Of a stretch of 38,737 nucleotides of DNA, positions 1 through 7,522 are shown in pieces. Origin of the DNA: Solirubrobacteraceae bacterium (lineage in GTDB: Bacteria > Actinomycetota > Thermoleophilia > Solirubrobacterales > Solirubrobacteraceae); NCBI GenBank assembly GCA_023230855.1, contig JALNWQ010000024.1, forward strand, positions 1-38,737, in the 5' to 3' direction. The notes below the pieces were generated by a model. That model had not been told where the DNA came from, searched no databases, and was given only the letters and a program-made list of their open reading frames with translations. A program made the translations under genes and the position numbers. Each line of letters starts with the position of its first letter. The stretch's first letter is position 1.

Positions 1-206
1 CCCCTCCCCCCGAGAAACCTTCCGTTCGGTCTTCCGGATCCCGACGTCCGGCGGGTGATGGGGTCGACATCGGTCACGTCGGCGTGCTCCGGCAATAGGT
101 TCGGGGTCATGCAGCACTGCGACGCGGCCACCCCCCACCGACACGGAGCCCCCGGGGGTGCGCCGCCCTCGGCCGGACCGGCCGGCGTCGGGACGGGAGC
201 GGTCCG

Positions 207-1076
207 ATGAGCGCGGCTGCGATCGAGCGGGTCGGCGTCGTCGGCGGCGGCCAGATGGGGTCGGGCATCGCCGAGGTGTCCGCCCGCGCCGGGTGCGACG
301 TCGTCATCGTCGAGGTGTCGGCCGAGGCGGCCGAGGCGGCGCGTGCCCGGATCGAGAAGTCGATCCGTCGCGGGGTCGACCGCGGCAAGATCACCGCCGA
401 GGACGCGGACGCGACGCTCGGCCGGGTGCGCGCGACGAGCGACATGACGGACCTCGCCGACCGCCAGCTCGTCGTCGAGGCGGTGGTGGAGCGCAAGGAC
501 GCGAAGCTCGACGTCATCCGGCGGCTCGCCGAGATCGTCGAGGACCCCGACGCGATCCTCGCGTCCAACACGTCGTCGATCCCGATCGTCGAGCTCGGCG
601 CCGCGGTCGGCTCGCGGTCGTCGAACGTCCTGGGCCTGCACTTCTTCAACCCGGTGCCGGTGCTCTCGCTCGTCGAGATCATCCCGTCGCTGCTGACGAA
701 GGACGACGTGACCGAGCGGGCGCGCACGTTCGTCGTCGACACGTTGAGGAAGGACCCGATCCGCGCCCCCGATCGCGCCGGGTTCACCGTCAACGCGCTG
801 CTCATCCCGTACCTGCTGTCGGCGATCCGCATGCTCGAGCAGGGCCTGGCGTCGGCGAAGGACATCGACGAGGGCATGGTCAAGGGCTGCGCGCACCCGA
901 TGGGCCCGCTGGCGCTGTCGGACCTCATCGGCCTGGACACCGTCCTGGGCGTCGCCGAGACGCTGTACGACGAGCAGCGCGAGCAGCTCTTCGCCCCGCC
1001 GGCGCTGCTGCAGCGCCTCGTCGCCGCCGGCCGCCTGGGCCGCAAGACCGGCAACGGGTTGTACGACTACGACTGA
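207..1076 (+). CDS. 3-hydroxyacyl-CoA (3-hydroxybutyryl-CoA) dehydrogenase
   Basis: The 289-residue protein is a short-chain 3-hydroxyacyl-CoA dehydrogenase that should oxidise 3-hydroxyacyl-CoA with NAD(P)+, in beta-oxidation or butyrate/PHB metabolism. The dinucleotide motif GGGQMG lies at residues 13-18. The SNTSS stretch is near 120, and LHFFNPVP near 144-151 supplies the catalytic His145, paired with Glu157. The C-terminal helical domain ends in GRKTGNGLYDYD, the usual end of the family. Length matches FadB2/Hbd enzymes (about 280-290). The ATG at 207 has a purine-rich stretch just upstream. It stands alone, followed by a VapBC-like pair. Family call is firm; exact chain length and cofactor preference are not visible. 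Confidence 0.93.
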   Translation: MSAAAIERVGVVGGGQMGSGIAEVSARAGCDVVIVEVSAEAAEAARARIEKSIRRGVDRGKITAEDADATLGRVRATSDMTDLADRQLVVEAVVERKDAKLDVIRRLAEIVEDPDAILASNTSSIPIVELGAAVGSRSSNVLGLHFFNPVPVLSLVEIIPSLLTKDDVTERARTFVVDTLRKDPIRAPDRAGFTVNALLIPYLLSAIRMLEQGLASAKDIDEGMVKGCAHPMGPLALSDLIGLDTVLGVAETLYDEQREQLFAPPALLQRLVAAGRLGRKTGNGLYDYD

Positions 1077-1110
1077 GCGGCTGTGCTGCACAGTTCCTGT
1101 GGTGCGGTGG

Positions 1111-1116
1111 CATACT
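1111..1116 (+). promoter_or_regulatory. Candidate -10 box for the VapBC-like pair
   Basis: CATACT lies six bases before the GTG at 1123. This is the same -10-to-start spacing seen at many genes in this window and suggests a leaderless mRNA. No convincing -35 is visible. Confidence 0.4.
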
Positions 1117-1122
1117 GAGGCG

Positions 1123-1362
1123 GTGAGGAACATCACCGTCACGGTGCCCGACGACGTCTATCGGGCCGCCCGGATCCACGCCGCCGAGCAGGGCAGCTCC
1201 GTCAGCGCCCTGGTCGGCGAGCACCTCCGGGCGCTGGCCGACCGGGATGGCGAGCAGCGGCGGCTCGAGGCCCAGCAGCGGCGGATCCAGCGCGAGATCA
1301 AGCGATTCCGCGCGGGCGACGGCCTGAGCCGGGACGAGCTCCACGACCGTGCGGTTCGCTGA
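1123..1362 (+). CDS. VapB-like antitoxin (ribbon-helix-helix)
   Basis: This 79-residue protein begins RNITVTVPDDVYRAARIHAAEQGSS, a classic CopG/ribbon-helix-helix fold: one DNA-contacting beta strand followed by helices. The charged, Gln/Arg-rich C-terminal half (residues about 45-79) is the likely toxin-binding tail. The reading frame is open to GTG codons at 1099 and 1102, but GTG 1123 begins exactly at the RHH strand and sits six bases after a -10-like CATACT, so it is chosen. The stop overlaps the downstream PIN-domain gene by 14 bases, typical of an antitoxin-toxin operon. It probably represses its own promoter, as the family does. Confidence 0.82.
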   Translation: MRNITVTVPDDVYRAARIHAAEQGSSVSALVGEHLRALADRDGEQRRLEAQQRRIQREIKRFRAGDGLSRDELHDRAVR

Positions 1363-1759
1363 CACCAACGTCTTGCTGTACGCGATCTCGCGGGACGCGG
1401 ACGAGCAGGGCAAGTCCGCGCGGGCCAACGAGATCCTCGAAGGTGGCGATGTCGCGCTGTCGGTGCAGGTCCTGCAGGAGTTCTACGTCCAGGCGACGCG
1501 CGCCACGCGCGTCGATCGGATCACGCATGAGCAGGCGGCCGGGCTCGTCGAGTCGTTCACCCGCTTCCCCGTCCAGGACACCACGGTCGGGGTCGTCCGT
1601 GCCGCGCTCGCCACGAGGGATCGGTTCCAGATCTCCTACTGGGACGCGGCGATCATCGAAGCCGCGCGCGCGGCGGGATGCGACGTCGTGCTCTCCGAGG
1701 ACCTCGGCGACGGCCAGGACTACGCCGGCGTGCGCGTCGAGAACCCCTTCCGCGCGTGA
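1349..1759 (+). CDS. VapC-like PIN-domain toxin ribonuclease
   Basis: The 136-residue protein has the PIN fold, a Mg2+/Mn2+-dependent RNase. The acidic active-site residues are visible: Asp5 in FADTNVLLY, Glu44 in LQEFY, Asp99 in SYWDAAIIEAA and Asp118 with Asp121 in SEDLGDGQ. The pattern resembles the PIN_3 group of VapC toxins. It starts with GTG inside the end of the antitoxin gene (14-base overlap), so translation is coupled. VapC toxins usually cut tRNA or rRNA; the target here cannot be read from the sequence. All catalytic acids are present, so the toxin looks functional. Confidence 0.88.
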   Translation: MRFADTNVLLYAISRDADEQGKSARANEILEGGDVALSVQVLQEFYVQATRATRVDRITHEQAAGLVESFTRFPVQDTTVGVVRAALATRDRFQISYWDAAIIEAARAAGCDVVLSEDLGDGQDYAGVRVENPFRA

Positions 1760-1874
1760 CCCCGGTCGTGCGCGAACCGGGCGAGCCCGGCGGGCACGAT
1801 GACGCTCGCCCGATGGTTCGGGCTCCCTACGTCCTCTGGTACCTTCGGGCGTCGATGTCGAGGCCCGATCCCGC

Positions 1875-2543
1875 ATGAACGCCCTGCCGCTGGCGGAAAT
1901 CGAGATCGTCACCGACGCGCTGTCGGGCGTGGCCGAGGCGCTCGAGGTGCCCGTCCACGTCATGGCGCTCCTGCTGTTGCTCGTGCTCGCGCTCGAGCTC
2001 GGCCGGGGCCTCACCGAGACGTGGCGGCGCGTGCGCCCGGGGCGGCTGCCGCTGCTCGAGCTGGGGCGCCGCGCGTTCGCCGATCCCAAGCAGGCCGACG
2101 CACTGTCGCGTCAGGCCCCGAGCCGCCTGGCCGAGCGCGCGGTGTTCGGGATCGGCACCGCGATCGGCACCGGCAAGCCGGACGACGTGGAGAACGCGCT
2201 GGCCGACTTCGAGCTCGGCGTGCAGCGTCGCCTCGACCGCACCCGCATGCTCGTCCGCGCGGGGCCGGCGCTGGGCCTCATGGGCACGCTCATCCCGCTC
2301 GCCCCGGGCCTGGCGGCGCTCGGTCGTGGCGACATCGCCCAGCTCGCCGACAACATGCAGACGGCGTTCGCGGCGACGGTCGTCGGGCTGCTCGTCGGCA
2401 CCGTCGCGTTCGCGCTGACCCTCGCCCGCACCCGGGTGTACACCGAGGACCTGGCCGCGCTCGAGCGGGCCAGCTCGCAGGCGGTCCCGGCCGGGCACGA
2501 GCGGCTCACCGAGACCGTCGCCGAGCCGGAGCCGGCGACGTGA
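1875..2543 (+). CDS. MotA/TolQ/ExbB-like proton-channel protein
   Basis: The 222-residue membrane protein has three likely membrane segments: residues about 27-47, about 128-150 (containing GPALGLMGTLIPLAPG, the ExbB/TolQ/MotA proton-channel motif) and about 163-185 (AFAATVVGLLVGTVAFALTLA). Family members form inner-membrane complexes that turn proton flow into mechanical work with an ExbD-like partner. The next gene, overlapping by four bases, encodes a DUF2149 protein that could be that partner. No TonB or flagellar gene is near. A TACCTT box at 1840-1845 could be the -10, giving a leader of about 25 bases. Function beyond channel-like is inferred. Confidence 0.8.
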   Translation: MNALPLAEIEIVTDALSGVAEALEVPVHVMALLLLLVLALELGRGLTETWRRVRPGRLPLLELGRRAFADPKQADALSRQAPSRLAERAVFGIGTAIGTGKPDDVENALADFELGVQRRLDRTRMLVRAGPALGLMGTLIPLAPGLAALGRGDIAQLADNMQTAFAATVVGLLVGTVAFALTLARTRVYTEDLAALERASSQAVPAGHERLTETVAEPEPAT

Positions 2544-2863
2544 GGCGCACCGGCCTGGGCCGCCACGGGCAGCTCGACAGCGAGGCCGGGGATCCGCTCG
2601 ACGGCGTCGTCAACCTCTTCGACGTCGGCCTCGTGCTCGCGGTGGCGTTCCTCGTCGCCGGCCTCGGCCTGGCGGTGAACAGCGAGACCGGCGCGATCGA
2701 GAAGCGCGAGGAGCAGCCGGCCGGCCAGGAGCGCACGCTCACCCAGCCCGACACCCCCACCCAGGCCGAGGGCCGCGGCGAGGCGGTCGGCACCGTCTAC
2801 CGCCTGCCCGACGGGCGCCTCGTGCTCGTCGACCCGTCCGGCGGGACGCAGACGACGCCGTAG
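2540..2863 (+). CDS. DUF2149 single-pass membrane protein, likely partner of the ExbB-like protein
   Basis: This 107-residue protein starts at GTG 2540, sharing GTGA with the stop of the ExbB-like gene. The open frame runs further upstream, but only this start gives a sensible protein. Residues about 17-46 (GDPLDGVVNLFDVGLVLAVAFLVAGLG) carry the NLFDV motif and a single membrane helix. The soluble tail ends in GEAVGTVYRLPDGRLVLVD, the conserved DUF2149 end. DUF2149 proteins commonly lie beside MotA/TolQ/ExbB genes. The topology, a short cytoplasmic N-terminus, one helix with an Asp at its start and a periplasmic-side tail, resembles ExbD/TolR. Asp at the helix entry could be the proton-carrying residue (inference). 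Confidence 0.75.
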   Translation: MRRTGLGRHGQLDSEAGDPLDGVVNLFDVGLVLAVAFLVAGLGLAVNSETGAIEKREEQPAGQERTLTQPDTPTQAEGRGEAVGTVYRLPDGRLVLVDPSGGTQTTP

Positions 2864-2946
2864 GGCGACGGTCCGCACGACGCGACCGCTGAGCCTCGAC
2901 GGCGATCGGCGCACGTGGTGGGACGATGGCAGCCGGGGGGACGCGA

Positions 2947-3435
2947 TCAACCCGCGTCGGGGTTCGTCAGGTCGGCCACGTCCATGAGGTCCTTGGGACG
3001 ACCGGCGGTGCGCTTCATGGCGATCAGGTCGTCGAGGCCGACGACGCGGAACGTCACATCGTCGACCGACACATCGATCGCGCGGCTCACCAGCCGCGGG
3101 TAGTGGTCCGCTCCGGGTGGGTCCGCGATGAGGTCCAGGGTGCCGTGAGGCGTGGGGATTCTGGCGATGCGGGCCCGGGCCAGGTCCACCTCGTCATGCG
3201 GGTGGAGCTCGAGCATCGACAGCGGATCCATCGCAGGGAACGTGGCGCCGACCGCGACCATGGCGTCGCGGAGGCGCACGACGTTGGGCGGGTCGCGGGC
3301 GATGACGATGTCGGTGTCCAGCGTGCTGCGCGACGCGCCGTGCGCCTGGGCGGCGATTCCCCCGACGACGAGGTAGTCGACCCCGTGGTCGTTGAGCGCC
3401 CGGAACAGGGCGGTCGGATCGAAGGGGACGCTCAT
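2947..3435 (-). CDS. Nucleotidyltransferase-fold protein (MNT/AbiEii-like toxin candidate)
   Basis: The 162-residue protein has the minimal nucleotidyltransferase signature: VGGIAAQAHGASR around residues 24-36 followed by Asp40-Thr-Asp42, the metal-binding acid pair. LDLIAD near 116-121 may give the third acid. The end of the protein (IAMKRTAGRPKDLMDVADL) is the C-terminal motif of small proteins of this type. The start ATG overlaps the stop of an upstream Xre-type gene by four bases, so the two form an operon. Such HTH/nucleotidyltransferase pairs are often TA or antiphage modules in which the enzyme modifies tRNA or a protein with nucleotides. The target here is unknown. An uncharacterised metabolic NTase remains possible. 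Confidence 0.78.
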   Translation of the reverse strand: MSVPFDPTALFRALNDHGVDYLVVGGIAAQAHGASRSTLDTDIVIARDPPNVVRLRDAMVAVGATFPAMDPLSMLELHPHDEVDLARARIARIPTPHGTLDLIADPPGADHYPRLVSRAIDVSVDDVTFRVVGLDDLIAMKRTAGRPKDLMDVADLTNPDAG

Positions 3436-3758
3436 CGGCGCGCCGCCGCACCGTGGATCGACGCCGCGAACCGACTGGACGCCATCGCGCGCTCGAGCCG
3501 CTCGCTCGGCGTCAGCGCTCGAGCATCCCGGAGTTGCTCCGGGTCGTCGTCGAGCATGCCCGGCAGACGCTCGGTGGTGATGGTCAAGCGCTCGCCCATC
3601 GACGCGAGGAGCCGTTCGAGCGTCTCGATCGTGGGGGACAGCTCCCCGCGCTCGACTCGACTGATGAAGGCCTGCGACGTTCCGGCGCGGACCGCCAGGC
3701 GGTCCTGCGTCAGGCCGTGCCGACGACGAAGCTCGCGGACCAGTGATCCCGGATCCAT
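3432..3758 (-). CDS. Xre-family helix-turn-helix regulator (antitoxin candidate)
   Basis: The 108-residue protein starts at ATG 3758 with MDPGSLVRELRRRHGLTQDRLA and continues TSQAFISRVERGELSPTIETLERLLASMG, a textbook Xre/Cro HTH at residues about 5-55. The second half is acidic and charged and may bind the nucleotidyltransferase encoded next, which starts inside this stop codon. The start was chosen because the HTH begins there and a -10-like TATCTT lies seven bases upstream. It probably represses its own operon, as such antitoxins do. The frame upstream is open but has no similarity I recognise. Confidence 0.82.
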   Translation of the reverse strand: MDPGSLVRELRRRHGLTQDRLAVRAGTSQAFISRVERGELSPTIETLERLLASMGERLTITTERLPGMLDDDPEQLRDARALTPSERLERAMASSRFAASIHGAAARR

Positions 3759-3773
3759 ACCGTAAAAGATATG
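3756..3773 (-). promoter_or_regulatory. Promoter and possible operator of the Xre/NTase pair
   Basis: On the minus strand the AT-rich sequence CATATCTTTTACGGTATG contains -10 TATCTT (3771-3766), then seven bases, then the ATG of the Xre gene. CATA and TATG at the two ends form an imperfect palindrome centred on the spacer, a possible autoregulatory site that would cover the start codon. Confidence 0.45.
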
Positions 3774-3820
3774 AGACTCGGTCGGACGTGGCAAGCCTCG
3801 CCCGCCTCGGCGACGCGGCG

Positions 3821-3826
3821 TACGAT
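3821..3826 (+). promoter_or_regulatory. Candidate -10 box for the AraC-type gene
   Basis: TACGAT lies ten bases before ATG 3837 and overlaps the alternative ATG at 3825. This favours 3837 as the translated start of a nearly leaderless mRNA. Confidence 0.35.
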
Positions 3827-3836
3827 GGGCGGGTCG

Positions 3837-4436
3837 ATGGGGAGCCCCGCCGTCACGCCCCGACTCGAGGACCTCGCGCGGCTGCGTCGCGTCCGCGACC
3901 GGATCGACCGCGAGTACGCCCGACCGCTCGACGTCGCCGCGCTCGCCCGGGGCGTGCACATGTCCTCCGGGCACCTCAGCCGCCAGTTCCGCCTGGCCTA
4001 CGGCGAGTCGCCGTACAGCTACCTCATGACGCGACGGATCGAGCGGGCCATGGCGTTGCTGCGCCGCGGCGACCTGACCGTCACCGAGGTCTGCCTCGCC
4101 GTCGGCTGCCAGTCGCTGGGGACGTTCAGCACGAGGTTCGCCGAGCTCGTCGGCATGCCGCCGGGCGCCTACCGGCGGCAGGCGGTGGGCGCGGGGACGG
4201 ACCCGGGCACGGAACCCGGCCCGTATCCCGCCCTGCCGGCGTGCGTGGCGCGCAAGGTCGCCCGGCCGGTCCGCAGCCCACCGGCGACCGCCGTCGAGCG
4301 GCCCGCGGCCCCGACCGACGTGGACCGTCCCGTGGCGGCGACCGTGGCGCCTGTGACGTCCACCGTGGCGCCCGCGGCGACGACCGTGGTGCCGGCGGCG
4401 ACGACCGTCGGGCACGGGCCGGCGCGTGGACGGTGA
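3837..4436 (+). CDS. AraC-family transcriptional regulator
   Basis: The protein (199 residues from ATG 3837; in-frame ATGs also at 3771 and 3825) has an AraC-type double HTH immediately after a short lead: RVRDRIDREYARPLDVAALARGVHMSSGHLSRQFRLAYGESPYSYLMTRRIERAM, then LTVTEVCLAVGCQSLGTFSTRFAELVGMPPGAYRRQ. There is no N-terminal effector domain. The last 80 or so residues are a Pro/Thr/Val-rich tail with near repeats (TTVVPAATTVG), likely disordered. It is followed by a VOC-fold gene, a very common actinobacterial arrangement in which the regulator controls the VOC gene. It is divergent from the Xre/NTase pair. Confidence 0.88.
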   Translation: MGSPAVTPRLEDLARLRRVRDRIDREYARPLDVAALARGVHMSSGHLSRQFRLAYGESPYSYLMTRRIERAMALLRRGDLTVTEVCLAVGCQSLGTFSTRFAELVGMPPGAYRRQAVGAGTDPGTEPGPYPALPACVARKVARPVRSPPATAVERPAAPTDVDRPVAATVAPVTSTVAPAATTVVPAATTVGHGPARGR

Positions 4437-4485
4437 GCGGGGCGATCGGTCAGGAATCGAGAAGCGGCCGCCGTCGGGCCGTGGC

Positions 4486-4491
4486 TAGCGT
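4486..4491 (+). promoter_or_regulatory. Candidate -10 box for the VOC gene
   Basis: TAGCGT sits exactly seven bases before ATG 4499, implying a leaderless transcript independent of the upstream AraC gene. No clear -35 is seen, which would fit activation by the adjacent AraC-type regulator. Confidence 0.5.
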
Positions 4492-4498
4492 GACCTCC

Positions 4499-4909
4499 AT
4501 GGACATCACGATCACCGCCAGCTACCTGCCGCAGACCGATCCCGACGCGTCGCTGGCCTTCTACCGCGACGTGCTCGGGTTCGAGGTCCGCAACGACGTG
4601 GGCTACGAGGGCCTGCGATGGATCACCGTCGGTCCGCCGAGCCAGCCCGACACCGCGATCGTGCTGCACCCGCCGGCCGCGGCGCCGGGCCTCACCGACG
4701 AGGAGCGCGAGATGCTCGGGCAGCTCATCGCCAAGGGCAGCTACTTCGGCGTCAACCTCGGCACGCCGGACCTCGACGCCGCGTTCGCCCGGATCGAGGC
4801 GGCCGGCGTCGAGATCGTCCAGGAGCCGATCGACCAGCCCTACGGCATCCGCGACGCCGCGATCCGCGATCCTGCCGGCAACGAGATCCGGCTCCAGGAG
4901 CGGTCCTGA
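4499..4909 (+). CDS. VOC-superfamily protein (glyoxalase/bleomycin-resistance fold)
   Basis: The 136-residue single-domain protein has two beta-alpha-beta-beta-beta modules of the vicinal oxygen chelate fold. Module one is ITASYLPQTDPDASLAFYRDVLGFEVRNDV; module two is GVNLGTPDLDAAFARIEAAGVEIVQEPIDQPYGIRDAAIRDPAGNEIRLQE. The closing DPAGN-E-L motif contains the usual C-terminal Glu ligand. An N-terminal His ligand is not evident, so it may bind a ligand or drug rather than act as a metalloenzyme. An AraC regulator lies upstream and a UvrA-like ATPase downstream, hinting at a resistance role (inference). An alternative GTG start at 4490 is less likely because of the promoter spacing. Confidence 0.88.
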   Translation: MDITITASYLPQTDPDASLAFYRDVLGFEVRNDVGYEGLRWITVGPPSQPDTAIVLHPPAAAPGLTDEEREMLGQLIAKGSYFGVNLGTPDLDAAFARIEAAGVEIVQEPIDQPYGIRDAAIRDPAGNEIRLQERS

Positions 4910-5003
4910 TCCGCCCCGACACCCGACCCCGACGCCCCGCCGTGGACGTTCGCCTCCACGGCGACGGCCGCGGGCCCCGCCACGCCCGACCGATGGAGCA
5001 CCG

Positions 5004-7460
5004 ATGAGCACGACCGAGAGCGCCGGACCGGCCGCGTCGCACCCGGCGGACGACCACGACCTGATCCGCGTCCGCGGGGCGCGGGTCAACAACCTGCGCG
5101 ACGTGAGCGTCGAGCTGCCCAAGCGGAGGCTGACCGCGTTCACCGGGGTGTCCGGGTCGGGCAAGAGCTCGCTCGTCTTCGGCACGATCGCCGCCGAGTC
5201 GCAGCGGCTCATCAACGAGACGTACAGCGCGTTCGTCCAGGGGTTCATGCCGACCCTTTCGCGGCCCGACGTCGACGTGCTGGACGGGCTCACCACCGCG
5301 ATCGTCGTCGACCAGGAGCGCCTCGGGGCGAACCCGCGCTCGACCGTCGGCACCGTGACCGACGCCGACGCGCTGCTGCGGATCCTCTTCAGTCGGATCG
5401 CCGAGCCGCACGTCGGCCCGCCCGGCGCGTACTCGTTCAACGTCGCGTCGGCGTCCGGCAGCGGCGGGATCACCGTCCAGCGCGGCGACAAGACGATCAC
5501 CCAGGCGGCGTCGTTCAGTCGGGTCGGCGGGATGTGCCCGCGGTGCGAGGGCCGCGGGGCGGTCACCGACTACGACCTCGCCGCGCTGTACGACGAGGAC
5601 AAGTCGCTCAACGAGGGCGCGTTGACGATCCCCGGCTACTCGATGGACGGCTGGTACGGCCGGATCTACCGTGGCTGCGGGTTCTTCGACCCCGACAAGC
5701 CGATCAAGAGGTTCACCAAGCGCGAGCGCCACGACCTGCTCCACAAGGAGCCGACGAAGATCAAGGTCGAGGGGACGAACCTCACCTACGCCGGGCTCAT
5801 CCCGCAGATCGAGAAGTCGTTCCTGTCCAAGGACGTCGAGGCGATGCAGCCGCACATCCGGGCGTTCGTCGAGCGGGCGGTGGTCTTCACCACCTGCCCC
5901 GACTGCGACGGCACCCGGTTGAGCGCCGAGGTGCGCGGTTCGCGGATCGCCGGGGTGAGCATCGCCGACGCCTCCGCGATGCAGATCACCGACCTGGCGG
6001 CCTGGGTCGCCGGGCTGGACGCGCCCGCGACGATCGGACCGCTGCTCGACGCGCTGCGCCACGCCGTCGACGGGTTCGTCGCCATCGGACTGGGCTACCT
6101 GTCGTTGAGCCGCCCGTCCGGCACGCTGTCGGGCGGCGAGGCGCAGCGGGTGAAGATGGTCCGTCACCTCGGCTCGTCGCTCACCGACGTGACCTACGTG
6201 TTCGACGAGCCGACGATCGGCCTGCACCCGCACGACATCGAGCGGATGAACGCGCTGCTGCTGCGGTTGCGCGACAAGGGCAACACCGTGCTCGTCGTCG
6301 AGCACAAGCCCGAGACGATCGCGATCGCCGACCACGTCGTCGACCTGGGACCGGGCGCCGGGACCGCCGGCGGCGAGATCGTCTTCGAGGGCTCCGTCGA
6401 CGCGCTGCGCGCCGCCGACACCCCGACCGGCCGGCACCTCGACGACCGCGCCACGGTGAAGGACGCCGTCCGCGAGCCGACCGGCACGCTGCCGATCCGC
6501 GGCGCGTCGCGGCACAACCTGCGCGACGTGGACGTCGACCTGCCGCTCGGCGTGTTGTGCGTCGTGACCGGTGTCGCAGGGTCGGGCAAGAGCTCGCTGA
6601 TCCAGGGATCGGTGATCGAGCCCGACCTGCCCGACCATGACGTCGTCGCCGTCGACCAGGCGGCGATCAAGGGGTCGCGGCGCAGCAACCCGGCGACGTA
6701 CACCGGCCTGCTCGAGCCGATCCGCAAGGCGTTCGCGAAGGCCAACGGCGTGAAGCCCGGCCTGTTCAGCCCGAACTCCGACGGCGCCTGCCCCGTGTGC
6801 AACGGGATGGGGGTGATCTACCCCGACATGGGGTTCGTCGCCGGGGCGCCGACCCCCTGCGAGGAGTGCGAGGGCCGACGGTTCCAGGCCGAGGTGCTCG
6901 AGCACCGCTTCGCCGGCAAGGACATCGCTCAGGTGCTGGAGATGCCGGTCGCCGAGGCGCGGGCGTTCTTCGGCGACGGCGACGGCCGGGTCCCCGCGGC
7001 GCACAAGGTGCTGGTCTGGCTCGAGGACGTCGGCCTGGGCTACGTGCGCCTCGGCCAGCCGTTGACGACGCTGTCGGGTGGCGAGCGCCAGCGGCTGAAG
7101 CTCGCCGTCCACATGTCGGGCGGAAAGTCCAAGCCGAAGGCCGGCGCACGCAAGGGGGCGACGGCCCAGGCCGACCGCCACGACGTCGTCGTGCTCGACG
7201 AGCCGACGACCGGCCTGCACCTCGCCGACGTCGAGCAGCTGCTGGGCCTGCTCGACCGGCTCGTCGACGAGGGCCGGTCGGTGATCGTCGTCGAGCACCA
7301 CCAGGCGGTGATGGCGTACGCCGACTGGATCGTCGACCTGGGCCCCGGCGCCGGCCACGACGGCGGGACGGTCGTCTTCGAGGGCACCCCGGCCGATCTC
7401 GTCGCGTCGCGCGCGACGGTCACCGGGGAGCACCTGGCGGAGTACGTCGGGGTTCGCTGA
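5004..7460 (+). CDS. UvrA-like tandem ABC ATPase (excinuclease A paralogue)
   Basis: The 818-residue protein has two ABC ATPase halves of the UvrA type. Walker A GVSGSGKSS is near residue 49 and GVAGSGKSS near 525. Signatures LSGGEAQR (about 375) and LSGGERQR (about 690) are each followed by a DEPT Walker B. Zinc-finger CxxC pairs occur near 177 (CPRC), 297 (CPDC), 595 (CPVC) and 619 (CEEC). Canonical UvrA is about 940-970 residues; this one is shorter and probably lacks much of the UvrB-binding region, like class II UvrA and the daunorubicin-resistance protein DrrC. It likely recognises drug-bound or damaged DNA rather than performing housekeeping repair. It follows the AraC and VOC genes. 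Confidence 0.87.
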   Translation: MSTTESAGPAASHPADDHDLIRVRGARVNNLRDVSVELPKRRLTAFTGVSGSGKSSLVFGTIAAESQRLINETYSAFVQGFMPTLSRPDVDVLDGLTTAIVVDQERLGANPRSTVGTVTDADALLRILFSRIAEPHVGPPGAYSFNVASASGSGGITVQRGDKTITQAASFSRVGGMCPRCEGRGAVTDYDLAALYDEDKSLNEGALTIPGYSMDGWYGRIYRGCGFFDPDKPIKRFTKRERHDLLHKEPTKIKVEGTNLTYAGLIPQIEKSFLSKDVEAMQPHIRAFVERAVVFTTCPDCDGTRLSAEVRGSRIAGVSIADASAMQITDLAAWVAGLDAPATIGPLLDALRHAVDGFVAIGLGYLSLSRPSGTLSGGEAQRVKMVRHLGSSLTDVTYVFDEPTIGLHPHDIERMNALLLRLRDKGNTVLVVEHKPETIAIADHVVDLGPGAGTAGGEIVFEGSVDALRAADTPTGRHLDDRATVKDAVREPTGTLPIRGASRHNLRDVDVDLPLGVLCVVTGVAGSGKSSLIQGSVIEPDLPDHDVVAVDQAAIKGSRRSNPATYTGLLEPIRKAFAKANGVKPGLFSPNSDGACPVCNGMGVIYPDMGFVAGAPTPCEECEGRRFQAEVLEHRFAGKDIAQVLEMPVAEARAFFGDGDGRVPAAHKVLVWLEDVGLGYVRLGQPLTTLSGGERQRLKLAVHMSGGKSKPKAGARKGATAQADRHDVVVLDEPTTGLHLADVEQLLGLLDRLVDEGRSVIVVEHHQAVMAYADWIVDLGPGAGHDGGTVVFEGTPADLVASRATVTGEHLAEYVGVR

Positions 7461-7469
7461 CCGGCGCTC

Positions 7470-7495
7470 GGTCGGCGGGACGCGGCCCGCCGGCC
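7470..7495. terminator. Bidirectional hairpin terminator candidate
   Basis: GGTCGGCGGG (7470-7479), a six-base loop and CCCGCCGGCC (7486-7495) form a 10-bp stem with one G-T pair, lying between two convergent genes just after the UvrA-like stop. There is no T-run, as is common in GC-rich actinobacteria. Confidence 0.55.
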
Positions 7496-7522
7496 GCGCG
7501 GTGATCCGGACGGCGCGGTCGG

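Noticed and set aside
1..206. Possible gene on either strand before the first dehydrogenase
   Set aside because: The open frames here only continue from the shadow of the dehydrogenase; no domain or ribosome site was seen.
4330..4410. Tandem repeats in the AraC-type gene tail as a possible phase-variable element
   Set aside because: The units are imperfect and in frame, coding for a Thr/Val/Pro tail; no frame change or exact tandem copies were found.
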